A stretch of DNA of 64,000 nt. Origin: an uncultured Aeromonadales bacterium. GTDB taxonomy: Bacteria > Pseudomonadota > Gammaproteobacteria > Enterobacterales > Succinivibrionaceae. The notes under the pieces are model-generated. The model was not told the DNA's origin and did no database searches. It saw nothing but the letters and a program-made list of their open reading frames with translations. The position numbers and the translations under genes are program-made. The stretch is from contig CACZLZ010000003.1 in assembly GCA_902782145.1 (NCBI GenBank), positions 1-64,000 on the forward strand, given 5' to 3'. How positions within the stretch are numbered: position 1 is the stretch's first letter; each line of letters begins with the position of its first letter. This document shows, one piece after another, positions 37,140-47,195 of the stretch.

Positions 37140-37682
37140 ATGGCAGTTCGCACAATCATCGAATATCCCAACCCGCACCTGCGGAATACCAGTGGCCCGG
37201 TGACCACCTTTGACGACAGCCTCCGGGAGCTGGTGGCCGACATGTTTGAAACCATGGCCGCCGCCGAGGGCATAGGGCTTGCCGCCATCCAGGTGGACGT
37301 GCCCCTACAGCTCATTGTGGTTGACGTCAACGAGGAGGAGCATCCTCCGGTGCGGCTGGCCGCAGCCAATCCCCGGATCGTCCTGGCAGAGGGCAAGGCC
37401 TCCATCGAGGAGGGCTGCCTGTCGGTGCCTATGAGTTACCGCGCCGCAGTGCAGCGGTATGAGCATGTGGTGGTGGAGTACCAGGATGAGAACGGTGCCG
37501 ATCAGACCGTGGACGCCACAGGTCTTGCCGCCATCTGCCTGCAGCACGAGATTGACCACCTGAAGGGCCGGCTCTTCATTGATCACATTTCCTCCCTCAA
37601 GCGGGGCCTCTACGACAAGAAACTGGCCAAGTACAACCGCTATAAAAAGAGAGAAGAAAGGGAACAGGAGATGCACCGGTGA
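37140..37682 (+). CDS. def: Peptide deformylase
   Basis: Removes the formyl group from new N-terminal Met. 180 residues. The three metal/catalytic motifs are intact: GIGLAAIQV at 44-52, EGCLSVP with Cys93, and QHEIDHLKG with His136, Glu137, His140. The C terminus is a basic helix. The stop overlaps the GTG start of fmt by three bases. Confidence 0.97.
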   Translation: MAVRTIIEYPNPHLRNTSGPVTTFDDSLRELVADMFETMAAAEGIGLAAIQVDVPLQLIVVDVNEEEHPPVRLAAANPRIVLAEGKASIEEGCLSVPMSYRAAVQRYEHVVVEYQDENGADQTVDATGLAAICLQHEIDHLKGRLFIDHISSLKRGLYDKKLAKYNRYKKREEREQEMHR

Positions 37683-38629
37683 GCGCCAGGGATCTGAGGA
37701 TCGTTTTCGGCGGCACCCCCGCCTTTGCGGCCGGACACCTGGAAGCCCTGATCCGGGAAGGCTTCAAGATCTGCGGAGTGTACACCCAGCCTGACCGGCC
37801 ATCGGGCCGGGGGCGGCGTCTGACTGCCTCCCCGGTGAAGGCACTGGCCCTGGAGCACGGCCTGCCCGTCTACCAGCCGGAGAATTTCCGGGATCAGCAG
37901 GACATCGACACCCTGGCCGATCTCCGGCCGGACATCTTTGTGGTGGTGGCCTACGGGATCATCCTCCCCCAGGCGGTGCTGGACATTCCCGTTCACGGCT
38001 GCATCAACGTCCACGGCTCCCTGCTGCCCCGCCTCCGGGGCGCCGCCCCTGTCCAGAGGGCGCTGCTGAACGGGGACCCTGAGACCGGGGTTACCATCAT
38101 GCAGATGAACCGGGGACTGGACACCGGCGATATCCTGCTGACCAGGACTGTCCCCATCGGCAGCGATGACACCTCTGAGGATCTGTTTCAGCACCTGCTA
38201 CCCGCCGGCTGCGCTGCCCTGCTGGAAACCCTGGATCTGATTGCCGCCGGCGCCGCCGTCCCTGTGCCCCAGGACAGCGCCCTGGCAACCTATGCGGAGA
38301 AGATCACCCGGGAGGAGTCCCTGCTGAACTTCGCCGAGCCGGCGGAGCTCCTTCACCGGAAGATCCGCGGCTATATCCCCTGGCCCGTGGCCAGCTTCAC
38401 CGTGGACGGGAGCCAGGTGAAGATCCGCCGGGCCCGGGTGCTGCGGGATCCGGTCACCGCCGAGCCGGGAACCGTGCTCAAGGCGGGGAAGGAAGGGATC
38501 TCCGTGGCCACCGGCAGCGGGATCCTCCTTCTTGAGATCCTGCAGCTGCCCGGGAAACAGCCGGCAGACGCCGCCTCGGTGCTCAACGGCCACCGGGACA
38601 TGTTCGCCCCCGGAAAGAGGCTTTCGTGA
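37679..38629 (+). CDS. fmt: Methionyl-tRNA formyltransferase
   Basis: Formylates initiator Met-tRNA using 10-formyl-THF. 316 residues. IVFGGTPAFAAGHLEAL at the N terminus; the catalytic region with VVAYGIILPQAVL, INVHGSLLPRLRGAAPVQRA and DTGDILL; a C-terminal tRNA-binding domain from about 205. It starts with GTG overlapping the def stop (GTGA), and its own stop overlaps the GTG of rsmB the same way. Confidence 0.97.
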   Translation: MSARDLRIVFGGTPAFAAGHLEALIREGFKICGVYTQPDRPSGRGRRLTASPVKALALEHGLPVYQPENFRDQQDIDTLADLRPDIFVVVAYGIILPQAVLDIPVHGCINVHGSLLPRLRGAAPVQRALLNGDPETGVTIMQMNRGLDTGDILLTRTVPIGSDDTSEDLFQHLLPAGCAALLETLDLIAAGAAVPVPQDSALATYAEKITREESLLNFAEPAELLHRKIRGYIPWPVASFTVDGSQVKIRRARVLRDPVTAEPGTVLKAGKEGISVATGSGILLLEILQLPGKQPADAASVLNGHRDMFAPGKRLS

Positions 38630-39894
38630 ACAGCATACGTAGCACCGCCGCCCGGGCCGTCCACCGGGTCGTCACCTCCCGCACACCCCTGGATCTTGAC
38701 CGGGAGAGTGTTCCCGGCAAGGATCGGGCCCTGCTCCAGGAAATTGTCATGGGCACCCTCAGGAACTACCAGGGGATCTGCGCCGTGATCCGGGGCCTGA
38801 CAGCCAGTTCCAAATCCCGGCTGGATCCCCTGCTGGAGGCACTCCTGGCCTCCGGACTCTACCAGCTTCTGTACACCGGGATCCCCGTCTACGCCACTGT
38901 CAGCGAAACCGTCAACGCCGCCCGGGAACTGCATCTGGGCAGGGCTTCCGGACTGGTGAACGCCGTCATGCGCCGGGCCGCCGCCCCGGACTTCCGGAAG
39001 GAGGACATGCTGAAAAAGGAGGAGGAGATCTACTCCTGCCCCTCCTGGCTCCTCCGCCGTCTCAAGACCGATCATCCTGAAAGATGGCAGGATATCCTGA
39101 AAGCTAGCAACAGCCGCCCGCCCATGTGGATCAGGGTGGATCTGACCCGGACCACCCGGGATGAGTACACTGCCAAACTTGATGAAAGCGGGATCGCCGT
39201 GGCGGACACCGCCGGTGACGCCGGGATCAAGCTTGCGGTAACCTGTCCCGCCTCCCGGCTTCCGGGGATCAGGGAGGGGCTGTGCTATGTGCAGGACGCC
39301 TCGGCCCAGGCCGCCGCCGTCTATCTTGATCCCCAGCCGGGGGAGCGGATCCTGGACGCCTGCGCCGCCCCGGGAGGCAAGACCACCCACATTCTGGAGA
39401 TCACCGGGGGCAAGGCCCGGGTGGACGCCCTGGACATCAGTTCCGGGCGGCTCCTGCGACTCCAGGAGAACCTGAAGAGCCGGGGTCTGACCATCAGGGT
39501 GATGGAGGGCGACGCCGCTGATCCGGCCCCCTGGTGGGACCGGGAGCCCTATGACCGCATACTACTTGACGCCCCCTGCTCCGGCACCGGGGTGCTCCGG
39601 CGCCATCCGGACATCAAGCACATCCGCACGGAGAAGGACATAGCCAAGCTGGCCGCTGGCCAGCAGGCCATGCTGGAAGGTCTGTGGACCCTGCTGCGCC
39701 CCGGGGGCACTCTGCTCTACTCCACATGCTCAGTGCTGCGCCAGGAAGATCAGGATCAGATTGACGCTTTCCTTGAACGCCACCGGGACGAGGCCTGCCA
39801 TCTGCCCCTGCCGGAGTCCGTGCACATCACCGGCGACGGGGACCGGGACGGCTTCTTCTATGCTGCCCTGGCCAGGAAGCCTCTGAAGGCGTGA
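38626..39894 (+). CDS. rsmB: 16S rRNA (cytosine-967-C5)-methyltransferase RsmB
   Basis: 422 residues, near the 429 of E. coli. N-terminal NusB-like RNA-binding domain (about 1-140), then the methyltransferase with LDACAAPGGKTTHILE (SAM), DAPCSGTGVLRRHPDIK and the catalytic Cys in YSTCSVLRQEDQD. The GTG start overlaps the fmt stop. Confidence 0.96.
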   Translation: MNSIRSTAARAVHRVVTSRTPLDLDRESVPGKDRALLQEIVMGTLRNYQGICAVIRGLTASSKSRLDPLLEALLASGLYQLLYTGIPVYATVSETVNAARELHLGRASGLVNAVMRRAAAPDFRKEDMLKKEEEIYSCPSWLLRRLKTDHPERWQDILKASNSRPPMWIRVDLTRTTRDEYTAKLDESGIAVADTAGDAGIKLAVTCPASRLPGIREGLCYVQDASAQAAAVYLDPQPGERILDACAAPGGKTTHILEITGGKARVDALDISSGRLLRLQENLKSRGLTIRVMEGDAADPAPWWDREPYDRILLDAPCSGTGVLRRHPDIKHIRTEKDIAKLAAGQQAMLEGLWTLLRPGGTLLYSTCSVLRQEDQDQIDAFLERHRDEACHLPLPESVHITGDGDRDGFFYAALARKPLKA

Positions 39895-39987
39895 GCAGGG
39901 CGCCATGGGAAATGATCCGGGAAGGCCCAGCCAGATCCTGCCGCCGGGACACCGCATGTCCCTGACGGCGCCCCGGGGAGGGAAACA

Positions 39988-41355
39988 GTGAAAATCATCA
40001 TCATCGGCGCCGGATCCGTGGGAGCTGCCCTGGCCAAAAGCCTGGTGGAGGAAAACCATGAGGTCACCGTCATCGACAGCCGCAAGGAGAACCTTGAGGA
40101 GCTGAGCCGGCAGTGCGATCTGCGGGTGGTATGCGGCGTGCCCTGCTACCCGGAAGTGCTCTTTGAGGCCGGAGCCCAGGATGCGGACATGCTGGCGGCG
40201 GTGTCCGTCAACGATGAACAGAACATCATCGCCTGCCAGGTGGCCTCATCCCTGTACCACCTGCCCACCAAGGTCGCCCGGATCCGGTCCGAGGCCTACC
40301 TGGTGGAAAAGGACGAGCTCTTCCGGCCCGACGCCATCGCCATTGACGAGATCATCTCCCCGGAGCACCTGGTGTCGGAGCATATCGCCCGCCTGGTGGA
40401 GTACCCGGGAGCCAAGAGCCTCTTCGAATTTGCCGACATGCATGTGTCCCTGATCCAGGTCACCGCCTATTATGGCGGCTCCCTGGTAGGCAACCCCCTG
40501 AGCACCATGAAAGATCTCCTGGGGTATGTGGACGTGAGCATCGTGGGTGTCTTCCGCAACGGCCGATCCCTGCAGGTCAACGGCGGCACAGTGGTGGAGG
40601 CCGGAGACGACGTTTACTTTGTCACCGACACCGGCCACATCCGGGAGGTCATGAGCCTGCTCCAGAACCTGGAGAACCCCTACCGCCGGATCATGATTTA
40701 CGGCGGGGGCGTCATCGGCTATTCCCTGGCCCGATCCCTGGAGAAGAAGTACAAGATCAAACTCATCGAGTCCAACCGGGAGCTGGCCGAAAACCTGGCC
40801 CAGCAGCTGACCAACACCATGATCCTCCGGGAGGAAAGTTCCCTCCAGGAGCTGTTCGAGTCCGAGCAGATCGACAAGACGGACTTTTTCATCGCCGTGT
40901 CCAACGACGACAAGAACAACATCACCGCCGCCATGATGGCCGCCAGCATGGGAGCCCGGAAGACCGGCGTCACCATCCGGCGCAAGGAATACCTCGGGAT
41001 CTGCTCCAAGAACGTGGACGTGACCATCAGCCCGGATCTCTCCACCCTCTCCGCCCTGCTGACCTTCATCCGCCATGCGGAGATCAAGCAGGTGCACTCC
41101 ATGCGCATGGGCCTGTCCGAGGCCATGGAGATTGTGGTGCACGGAGCCAAGGGCAGTTCCCAGATGGTGGGACGCAAGGTGTCGGAGGTGAAGCTTCCGG
41201 CGGGATCCTGCATCTGCGCCCTCCACCACGGCGGCATCACCCATGTGTGCTGCGCGGATCTGGAGATTGAGGACGGTGACACCATGGTCATCTTCATGAC
41301 CAACAAGGATCACATCCGGGAAATTGAAAAGCTGGTGCAGACGAAGGAATCCTAA
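39988..41355 (+). CDS. trkA: Trk system potassium uptake regulator TrkA
   Basis: Cytosolic gating ring of the TrkH potassium channel. 455 residues in two RCK_N/RCK_C repeats: the first NAD-binding site is KIIIIGAGSVGAALAKSL with VIDS, the second RIMIYGGGVIGYSLARSL with LIES. The start is GTG after GGGGAGGG. The next gene, trkH, begins immediately after the stop. Confidence 0.96.
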   Translation: MKIIIIGAGSVGAALAKSLVEENHEVTVIDSRKENLEELSRQCDLRVVCGVPCYPEVLFEAGAQDADMLAAVSVNDEQNIIACQVASSLYHLPTKVARIRSEAYLVEKDELFRPDAIAIDEIISPEHLVSEHIARLVEYPGAKSLFEFADMHVSLIQVTAYYGGSLVGNPLSTMKDLLGYVDVSIVGVFRNGRSLQVNGGTVVEAGDDVYFVTDTGHIREVMSLLQNLENPYRRIMIYGGGVIGYSLARSLEKKYKIKLIESNRELAENLAQQLTNTMILREESSLQELFESEQIDKTDFFIAVSNDDKNNITAAMMAASMGARKTGVTIRRKEYLGICSKNVDVTISPDLSTLSALLTFIRHAEIKQVHSMRMGLSEAMEIVVHGAKGSSQMVGRKVSEVKLPAGSCICALHHGGITHVCCADLEIEDGDTMVIFMTNKDHIREIEKLVQTKES

Positions 41356-42813
41356 ATGGACAAGCTGAGGCTCAACTCAATCCTGTTCATTGTGGGGATC
41401 TCCACCTCCAAGGTGGTGACCTTCATGCTGTTCCCGTTCCTCTACGCCCTGTTCACCGAGACCTCCGGCTACATTGAGTTCCTGTCAGCCATCCTGCTGG
41501 CAGCCGTGCCCAGCTTCTTCTTCATGCGCCCGGGAGTCAAAACCGACTTCGACTTCCCCACCCGGGACTACTTCCTCATAACCTGCATCATCTGGCTGGT
41601 CGACTGCACCTTTGCCGCCATGCCCTTTTATTTTATGCTGGAGTGCAGCTACACCGACGCCTTCTTCGAGACCATGTCGGGACTGACGACCTTCGGAGGC
41701 ACGGTGCTGAACAACCTGGAGTCCCTGCCGCCGGCGATCCTGCTGTGGCGATCCATGCTCCAGTGGATCGGGGGCGTGGGCTTCGTGGTGGTTGCCGTGG
41801 CCCTGTTGCCCAAACTGAACGTGGGCGGCATGAAGCTCTTCCAGTCCGAAGCCTCGGAGAAGAACAAGGACACCCCCAAGGCCACCACCATTGCCAAGAA
41901 CATCATCGGCGTCTACCTGATCCTGACCCTGCTGTGCTGCCTGTGCTTCCACCTGTGCGGCATGTCCCTGTTTGACGCCGTGTGCCACGCCTTCACCACC
42001 ACTGCCACCGGCGGCTTCTCCACCTCAGACAGCTCCATGTCCCGCTTCTCCCCCTCCGCCCAGTGGGTGTGCGTGCTCTTCATGCTGGCTGGCAGCTTTC
42101 CTTTCATGCTGTTTGTCAAAAGCGTCAAGCGGCGCAGCATCAGCACCCTCCTGGGCAACCAGCAGGTGAGGGGCTACCTGCGCTTCATCGGGATCATGAG
42201 CCTCATCCTCACCGCCGCCCTGCTGGTGGGCAGCAGTTTCAGCCTGGAAGAGGCCGTGCGCCACGCCGTGTTCAATGTGGTGTCCATCATAACCACCTCC
42301 GGCTTCTCCCTGGGGAACTGGGCCTCCTGGGGATCCTTCGCCTGCCTGGTGATCCTCCTGATCCTGCCCATCGGCGGCTGCACCGGCAGCACCTCCGGGG
42401 GGATCAAGTTCTTCCGCCTGCAGATCATCGAGATCCTGTTCCGCAAGCAGTGCCAGGAGCTGCTGCATCCCAATGCAGTCATCGCCCAAACCTACCAGGG
42501 GCACCGCATCGACGACGCCCTGATCAGATCCGTGGTGGCCTTTCTCCTGAGTTACATCATGCTGCTCATGGTCAGCAGCATGGTGCTGGCAGCGGAGAAT
42601 GTGGACGTGGTGGTGGCCATAACCTCATCCATGTCGGCCATTTCCAATGTGGGCCCCTCCTTTGGCGATGCGGCCGTGTCCTCGGGCTGCTACGGCCAGC
42701 TACCCGACGTGTCCAAATGGATGCTGAGTTTTGACATGCTGTGCGGCCGGGTGGAGATCCTCACGGTCATGGTGCTGATTGTCCCCATGTTCTGGCGGGA
42801 CAGCGCCCGGTGA
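41356..42813 (+). CDS. trkH: Trk potassium transporter membrane subunit TrkH
   Basis: 485-residue inner-membrane potassium channel of the TrkH/KtrB type. Four pore repeats are recognisable by filter-like turns: TMSGLTTFGGTVL, TTTATGGFSTSDSS, SIITTSGFSLGNW and AISNVGPSFGD. CTGSTSGGIKFFR is typical of the gating loop. Zero-base junction with trkA. Confidence 0.96.
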   Translation: MDKLRLNSILFIVGISTSKVVTFMLFPFLYALFTETSGYIEFLSAILLAAVPSFFFMRPGVKTDFDFPTRDYFLITCIIWLVDCTFAAMPFYFMLECSYTDAFFETMSGLTTFGGTVLNNLESLPPAILLWRSMLQWIGGVGFVVVAVALLPKLNVGGMKLFQSEASEKNKDTPKATTIAKNIIGVYLILTLLCCLCFHLCGMSLFDAVCHAFTTTATGGFSTSDSSMSRFSPSAQWVCVLFMLAGSFPFMLFVKSVKRRSISTLLGNQQVRGYLRFIGIMSLILTAALLVGSSFSLEEAVRHAVFNVVSIITTSGFSLGNWASWGSFACLVILLILPIGGCTGSTSGGIKFFRLQIIEILFRKQCQELLHPNAVIAQTYQGHRIDDALIRSVVAFLLSYIMLLMVSSMVLAAENVDVVVAITSSMSAISNVGPSFGDAAVSSGCYGQLPDVSKWMLSFDMLCGRVEILTVMVLIVPMFWRDSAR

Positions 42814-43024
42814 GGATGCCAGTTCCCGGAAGGTGAGGATGCCGGGGATCGGGATCATCGGAAGGCAAGGAAAAGCAAGAAAAGCGGGAAGGGAAAGGCT
42901 GCAAGGCTGGGAAAAAGCCTGACGCGGAAAGGGGAAAAAGACGGCGGCTGGGACAGCGCAGCGGAAGATCTTCAGATCTGCGGAAGAAGGCTGCCGGCCG
43001 GAAAGTCCGGAGCCGGATCGGATC

Positions 43025-43564
43025 TCAGCCCTGACCAGAAACCGTGCTTTCAGCCGCTCCTTCAGCCGTCCCGGGATCATCCCCCAATGTCAGCAGGCAG
43101 CAGAGCTCACCCTCCTGCTCTGCTGAGGCGGGTGCCGTCTCCAGGGCGGAAAGCAGACGATCCCGCTCACTGACCAAATCCGCCAGGGTGTTCTGGGACA
43201 GTTCCTTAATGAAAGCCGTGGCCGCACGGCGCATGATCCCCTGAAAAAGGCACACCTGGTGGAAGGTGCATTCTGTATGGACGCAGTGGAGCACGCAGGA
43301 AAAGTTCTCCGTGGCCGAGACCACGTCACCAAGATTGATCTCTGACGGGGACCGGGCAAGCCTGATGCCGCCGTGGCTCCCCCGCAGGGTTTCTATGAAG
43401 CCTGATCGGCTGAGGTTGTGGATCACCTTCACCACATGGTTGTTGGAGATCCGCAGATCCGACGATATGTCCTTGATAGTGGTGAGGTTCCCCTTGTCCC
43501 AGGTCTTCAGGGCAATGTACACCAGGGATCTGAGGGAATAATCAGTAAACAGGGTAAGCTGCAT
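43025..43564 (-). CDS. nsrR: Rrf2-family nitric-oxide-sensing repressor NsrR
   Basis: Transcriptional repressor that loses DNA binding when NO attacks its Fe-S cluster. 179 residues. N-terminal winged helix (MQLTLFTDYSLRSLVYIALK, ISNNHVVKVIHNLSRSGF, RGSHGGIRLAR), then cluster Cys at 94, 99 and 105 with the C-X4-C-X5-C spacing of NsrR, plus an extra Cys90. The C-terminal 35 residues are a variable acidic tail. The ATG at 43564 is chosen over a TTG two codons upstream because it matches family N termini. Its targets are not visible here. Confidence 0.88.
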   Translation of the reverse strand: MQLTLFTDYSLRSLVYIALKTWDKGNLTTIKDISSDLRISNNHVVKVIHNLSRSGFIETLRGSHGGIRLARSPSEINLGDVVSATENFSCVLHCVHTECTFHQVCLFQGIMRRAATAFIKELSQNTLADLVSERDRLLSALETAPASAEQEGELCCLLTLGDDPGTAEGAAESTVSGQG

Positions 43565-43955
43565 AGTCAAACATCCGCATCAGATCTCACCGCACCAGAC
43601 AGCAGGCCGCCAGGAAAGCACCGGCAGGATGCCGGAGGCAGCCCTCTGGATCCGGACCGGAACAGCCCCCGGTCCCCGGCATTCAGATCAGGGATCCAGG
43701 CAGGGCTGAAGGCCCTGCGGCTCTGATCACAAAATGATTGTACCATAGGATCCGCCGGATCTTCATCCCGCCGGAACCCGTCCGGAGGGCCTTTTCCGGT
43801 TTCCAAAAATGTGAACCGCATTGATTGCAAAAAGCACTGAATTATCTATCATTAGACGGTTACACTCCTCCGCAGGTTCCCCGCAGAAAGGCCCATGTGA
43901 CGGCGGGACGGCAGGAGGTACTCCGTCCGGGGTGTTCTGTATTCTGGGGTGATAT
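43565..43955. other. Intergenic region with divergent promoters (nsrR / HDOD gene)
   Basis: Leftward: an extended -10 TGG-TACAAT (43737-43745 on the minus strand), a possible nsrR promoter far from its start. Rightward: TTGCAA (43825-43830), 16-bp spacer, TATCAT (43847-43852), about 100 bases before the HDOD ATG. No gene is seen between. Confidence 0.45.
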
Positions 43956-44789
43956 ATGTCTCTCGACGTCATTTTCAGCAAACTCAAGCATCTGCCCACC
44001 ATGCCTGCCCTCCTGCACGAACTGATGCAGGAGTTTGCCAATGAGAATGCCAAGATCCAGGACATTGCCAAGAAGATTTCCATGGATCAGAGCATTTCAG
44101 CCCGGGTGCTGAAAATGGCCAACTCCGTGGTTTACAGCCGAGGTGTTGAGGTAACCTCCATTGATCAGGCGGTGATCCGCATCGGGTTCAAGCAGGTGAG
44201 TTCCCTGGTGGTGGCCACTGCCCTGAACAACTCCTTCAAGACTCCCAAGTCCTTCGACAAGAACCAGTTCTGGATCAACACCTTCCAAATCGCAACCCTG
44301 GCCAAGGGGATCGCCAAGGAGTCCAAGAAAATTGATCCCGAAACCGCATTCACCTGCGCACTGATCCACAACATCGGCGAACTGCTGGTGCAGCAGTGCT
44401 TCCCCACCGAGGCCGAGCTCATCAATGCCGCCGTGGCCAACGGCAGCAGCCGCATTGATGCCCAGAGGGAAATGATCGGCTACGACTACAGCCAGCTAGG
44501 AGCGGAGCTGGTCCGGCGCTGGAAACTGCCGGAGTTCTTTGTGCACTCCACTGAGCAGCACCTGAACCCCATGGACTATGATGAGCCCAACCCCGGGGCC
44601 CTGATCATCCGCCTGGCCATCTTTGTTGACTTTGCGGTTAATGCCGGAGTTCCGGCCGACGTCATCGTCAAGCGCTTCCCCAGCAGTATCACCAGCAAGC
44701 TGGAGATCGATCCCTCCAAGCTGGCCGAGCAGATCAACAAGGCCAGCGAGGGGATCAACGAGCTGGCAGAGATCCTCACCGGCGTCTGA
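43956..44789 (+). CDS. HDOD domain protein
   Basis: 277-residue cytosolic protein, essentially one HDOD domain about 8-215 (LPTMPALLHELMQEF, SARVLKMANSVVYSR, TSIDQAVIRIGFKQVSSLVV). HDOD proteins are catalytically dead HD relatives that act in signalling, motility and stress. Consistent with this, the HD position reads ALIHNIGEL, His-Asn rather than His-Asp. It stands alone, so the partner is unknown. The ATG is preceded by GGGGTG. Confidence 0.88.
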   Translation: MSLDVIFSKLKHLPTMPALLHELMQEFANENAKIQDIAKKISMDQSISARVLKMANSVVYSRGVEVTSIDQAVIRIGFKQVSSLVVATALNNSFKTPKSFDKNQFWINTFQIATLAKGIAKESKKIDPETAFTCALIHNIGELLVQQCFPTEAELINAAVANGSSRIDAQREMIGYDYSQLGAELVRRWKLPEFFVHSTEQHLNPMDYDEPNPGALIIRLAIFVDFAVNAGVPADVIVKRFPSSITSKLEIDPSKLAEQINKASEGINELAEILTGV

Positions 44790-45049
44790 TCCCTGAAGCC
44801 ACCGCCAGATCTGCCTGCTATTCATCATTCAACTCTGCCATGGCAGTCACAGTCTCTCTGTACCCGGCATGGATCCGGACGGGACTGCTCGCACCTTATG
44901 GCACTCTGAGCTGAGTGTCTCCACCCCTTTACCCTCCGGCGCCCGGCACTGACAAGTGCCCGATCTGGTGTCTCCTGCGATCTGTCCCGGGAAACTCCCG
45001 ATCAACTCATCCCACCAATCTTGTCCCCACAGCAAAAGCGAGGTCCATC

Positions 45050-47125
45050 ATGGAAAAGCCATCCCTGACCAAATTTGCCCTGGCGCTGATGGCTGCCCTG
45101 GCCCTGTCGGCCTGCGGCCACTCCTGCCACCATTCCAGTTCATCCTCCGGCACTGACGACGCCAACCAGGAACAGCCCGGCGGCGGTGGCGACGAACAGC
45201 CGGGTGACGACAGCGGCAACGGAGACTCCGGAACAACCTCATCCGGGGTGAATTTCACCTGCGAAAAGGGGATGGACAGCAGCGACAACCTCTTTGCCAG
45301 TTACGCCGGCGACTATGGCGACAGCGGCACTGACCCTAATGCTCCGGAATACGCCCACACCGTGACCCTTGATCTTGACAGCATGACCTTCAAGGTTGAC
45401 GGCGGTGCGGGGACAGTACTGGCGGAAGACGAAGGTGCTGAAATCATGGAGGGCGTTATCGCTGCCATGGATGATGATCTGCTGGTGATTGACCTGAGCG
45501 AGGCTGAGGGCAGCATCCAGTTCTCCCTTTCCGGCACCGGCACCAGGGCCATTGACATCACTGCGGCCCAAAACGCCGCTGTGGGCCTGGAGCTGAACGG
45601 CGTGTCCATCACCAGCGGCAACTATCCGGCCATTGCCGTCGGACCGAATACCGCCACCGTCTATGTGACCCTGAAGGGAGACAACTACCTGGCCGACAGC
45701 CGGGAATTCGGCACCGGCTACAGCGAAGCCAACGGCACGGACTACTATGACACCAACGCCCTGGCGGCGGACATCGATGAGGATACCGAGGAGACCCAGC
45801 AGTGGGCCCTGGGATCTGACGCCAACGGCGTCCTGTCCACCAACGGCATTATGCGCATCGCCGGGGAGGGCAGCCTGAATGTAGAGACCGGATACAAGCA
45901 CGGGATCTACGCCAAGAACCGCATTTACATGCTGGGCGGAAAAGTCGGTGTGTACAATGAGGGCCGCAACGGGATCCAGAGCAAAAACGGCTTTGATATG
46001 AGCGGCGGCACAGTGCTGCTCTGCGGCGTCGGCACCAACACCAACAAGCAGAGCCGGGGCATTATCGTGTCCGGTGACGAAAGCGAAGACGGCGCCGGCC
46101 TTGGCGGGATAACCATCACCGACGGCGTCATCGGGATCAAGACTGTCAGCAAGGCCATCAGTGCCAAGTGGGACATTGAGGACGACGCCGAGACTGCTGA
46201 CACGGGAGATGATCCCAGCCCGGTGGTCACCATTTCCGGCGGCACCATAAGCATTGAGACCACCGGCAAGGTCATCGACTCGGACGGCAACGGTGCGAAG
46301 ATCACCTACTATGACGAGGACGGCCTGGCAGTCACCGAGGAGGAAAAACTCACGCCTGAGGGCATAGAAGGCAAGTTGGGTGTGCTGATCAGCGGCGGCA
46401 AGATAACCGTCTCCACCACTGATGACGCCCTAAACGCCAGCCGGGACGGTGACGGCTACATCACCATCAAGGACGGCAATGAAAGCCCCTATGTGGTGCT
46501 GGAAAGTTCCTCTGCCGACGCCATCGACTCCAATGGTGACATCAACATTGAGGGCGGTGTGGTGGTGGCTGTGTCCTCCCTTGGCAGCGAGGACGGCTTT
46601 GACTGCGACGGCACCCTGAACATCACGGGGGGCCTGGCCATCGGGATCAGCGGCAGTAGCATGACCTACGCCACTGAAAACGGTTCAACACAGAACACCT
46701 TCGTCATCGGATCAGCTTACGGCGGCAAGCCGGGCACCACCATGGCGGTGACCAACTCTGCCGGCAAGGCAGTCTTCGCCTATGAGATCCCGGACAGCAT
46801 CTCCAGTTACGGGATCATGACCCTGACCTCGCCGGAACTGGTCGCAGGGGACACCTACTCCGTCATGTCCGGGGTAACCCTCACCGGCGGCAGTGCCACT
46901 GGCGGACTCTACTACGATCTGCCCACGACTGTAACCGGCGGCTCAGAAACCGGAACCATCGAAGTGACGGCCAACACCCATCTTTACTCCCTGGGTGCCC
47001 AGGGCGGCGGCAATCCCGGCGACGGTGGCAATCCTCCTGACAGTCAGGGCGGCGGCGACGGTGGCACCCCTCCTGACGGCCAGGGTCCTGGCGGTGACGG
47101 CGGCAATCCCCCGGGAGACTTCTGA
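45050..47125 (+). CDS. Carbohydrate-binding (Cthe_2159-type, DUF4353) lipoprotein
   Basis: 691 residues from the ATG at 45050 (GAGG upstream), giving lipobox ALSAC with Cys22. A Ser/His and acidic Gly/Gln linker (about 25-70) is followed by about 550 residues of short repeats of the right-handed beta-helix type with many GG and DG turns (GVSITSGNYPAIAVG, GVLSTNGIMRIAGEGSLNVE, DSNGDINIEGGVVVAVSSLG). This matches the Cthe_2159/DUF4353 cellulose- or pectin-binding family. The C terminus is a 45-residue Gly/Pro/Asp tail with repeats of GGNPPD type. Probably surface-exposed; suits a fibre- or starch-rich gut habitat. Confidence 0.82.
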   Translation: MEKPSLTKFALALMAALALSACGHSCHHSSSSSGTDDANQEQPGGGGDEQPGDDSGNGDSGTTSSGVNFTCEKGMDSSDNLFASYAGDYGDSGTDPNAPEYAHTVTLDLDSMTFKVDGGAGTVLAEDEGAEIMEGVIAAMDDDLLVIDLSEAEGSIQFSLSGTGTRAIDITAAQNAAVGLELNGVSITSGNYPAIAVGPNTATVYVTLKGDNYLADSREFGTGYSEANGTDYYDTNALAADIDEDTEETQQWALGSDANGVLSTNGIMRIAGEGSLNVETGYKHGIYAKNRIYMLGGKVGVYNEGRNGIQSKNGFDMSGGTVLLCGVGTNTNKQSRGIIVSGDESEDGAGLGGITITDGVIGIKTVSKAISAKWDIEDDAETADTGDDPSPVVTISGGTISIETTGKVIDSDGNGAKITYYDEDGLAVTEEEKLTPEGIEGKLGVLISGGKITVSTTDDALNASRDGDGYITIKDGNESPYVVLESSSADAIDSNGDINIEGGVVVAVSSLGSEDGFDCDGTLNITGGLAIGISGSSMTYATENGSTQNTFVIGSAYGGKPGTTMAVTNSAGKAVFAYEIPDSISSYGIMTLTSPELVAGDTYSVMSGVTLTGGSATGGLYYDLPTTVTGGSETGTIEVTANTHLYSLGAQGGGNPGDGGNPPDSQGGGDGGTPPDGQGPGGDGGNPPGDF

Positions 47126-47195
47126 TACCCGATCCATTCCGCCGGTATCATGAATCCTGCCGGATCAGCAATTCAGAAGTCATACCAATCCAGCA

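Noticed and set aside
38371..39390. 339-codon leftward frame across fmt and rsmB
   Set aside because: Overlaps two confidently identified genes on the other strand; composition is that of a shadow frame.
42809..42843. 12-base direct repeat GGTGAGGATGCC after trkH as an attachment or insertion site
   Set aside because: Only two short copies, one overlapping the trkH stop, with no mobile gene between them; probably chance or slippage.
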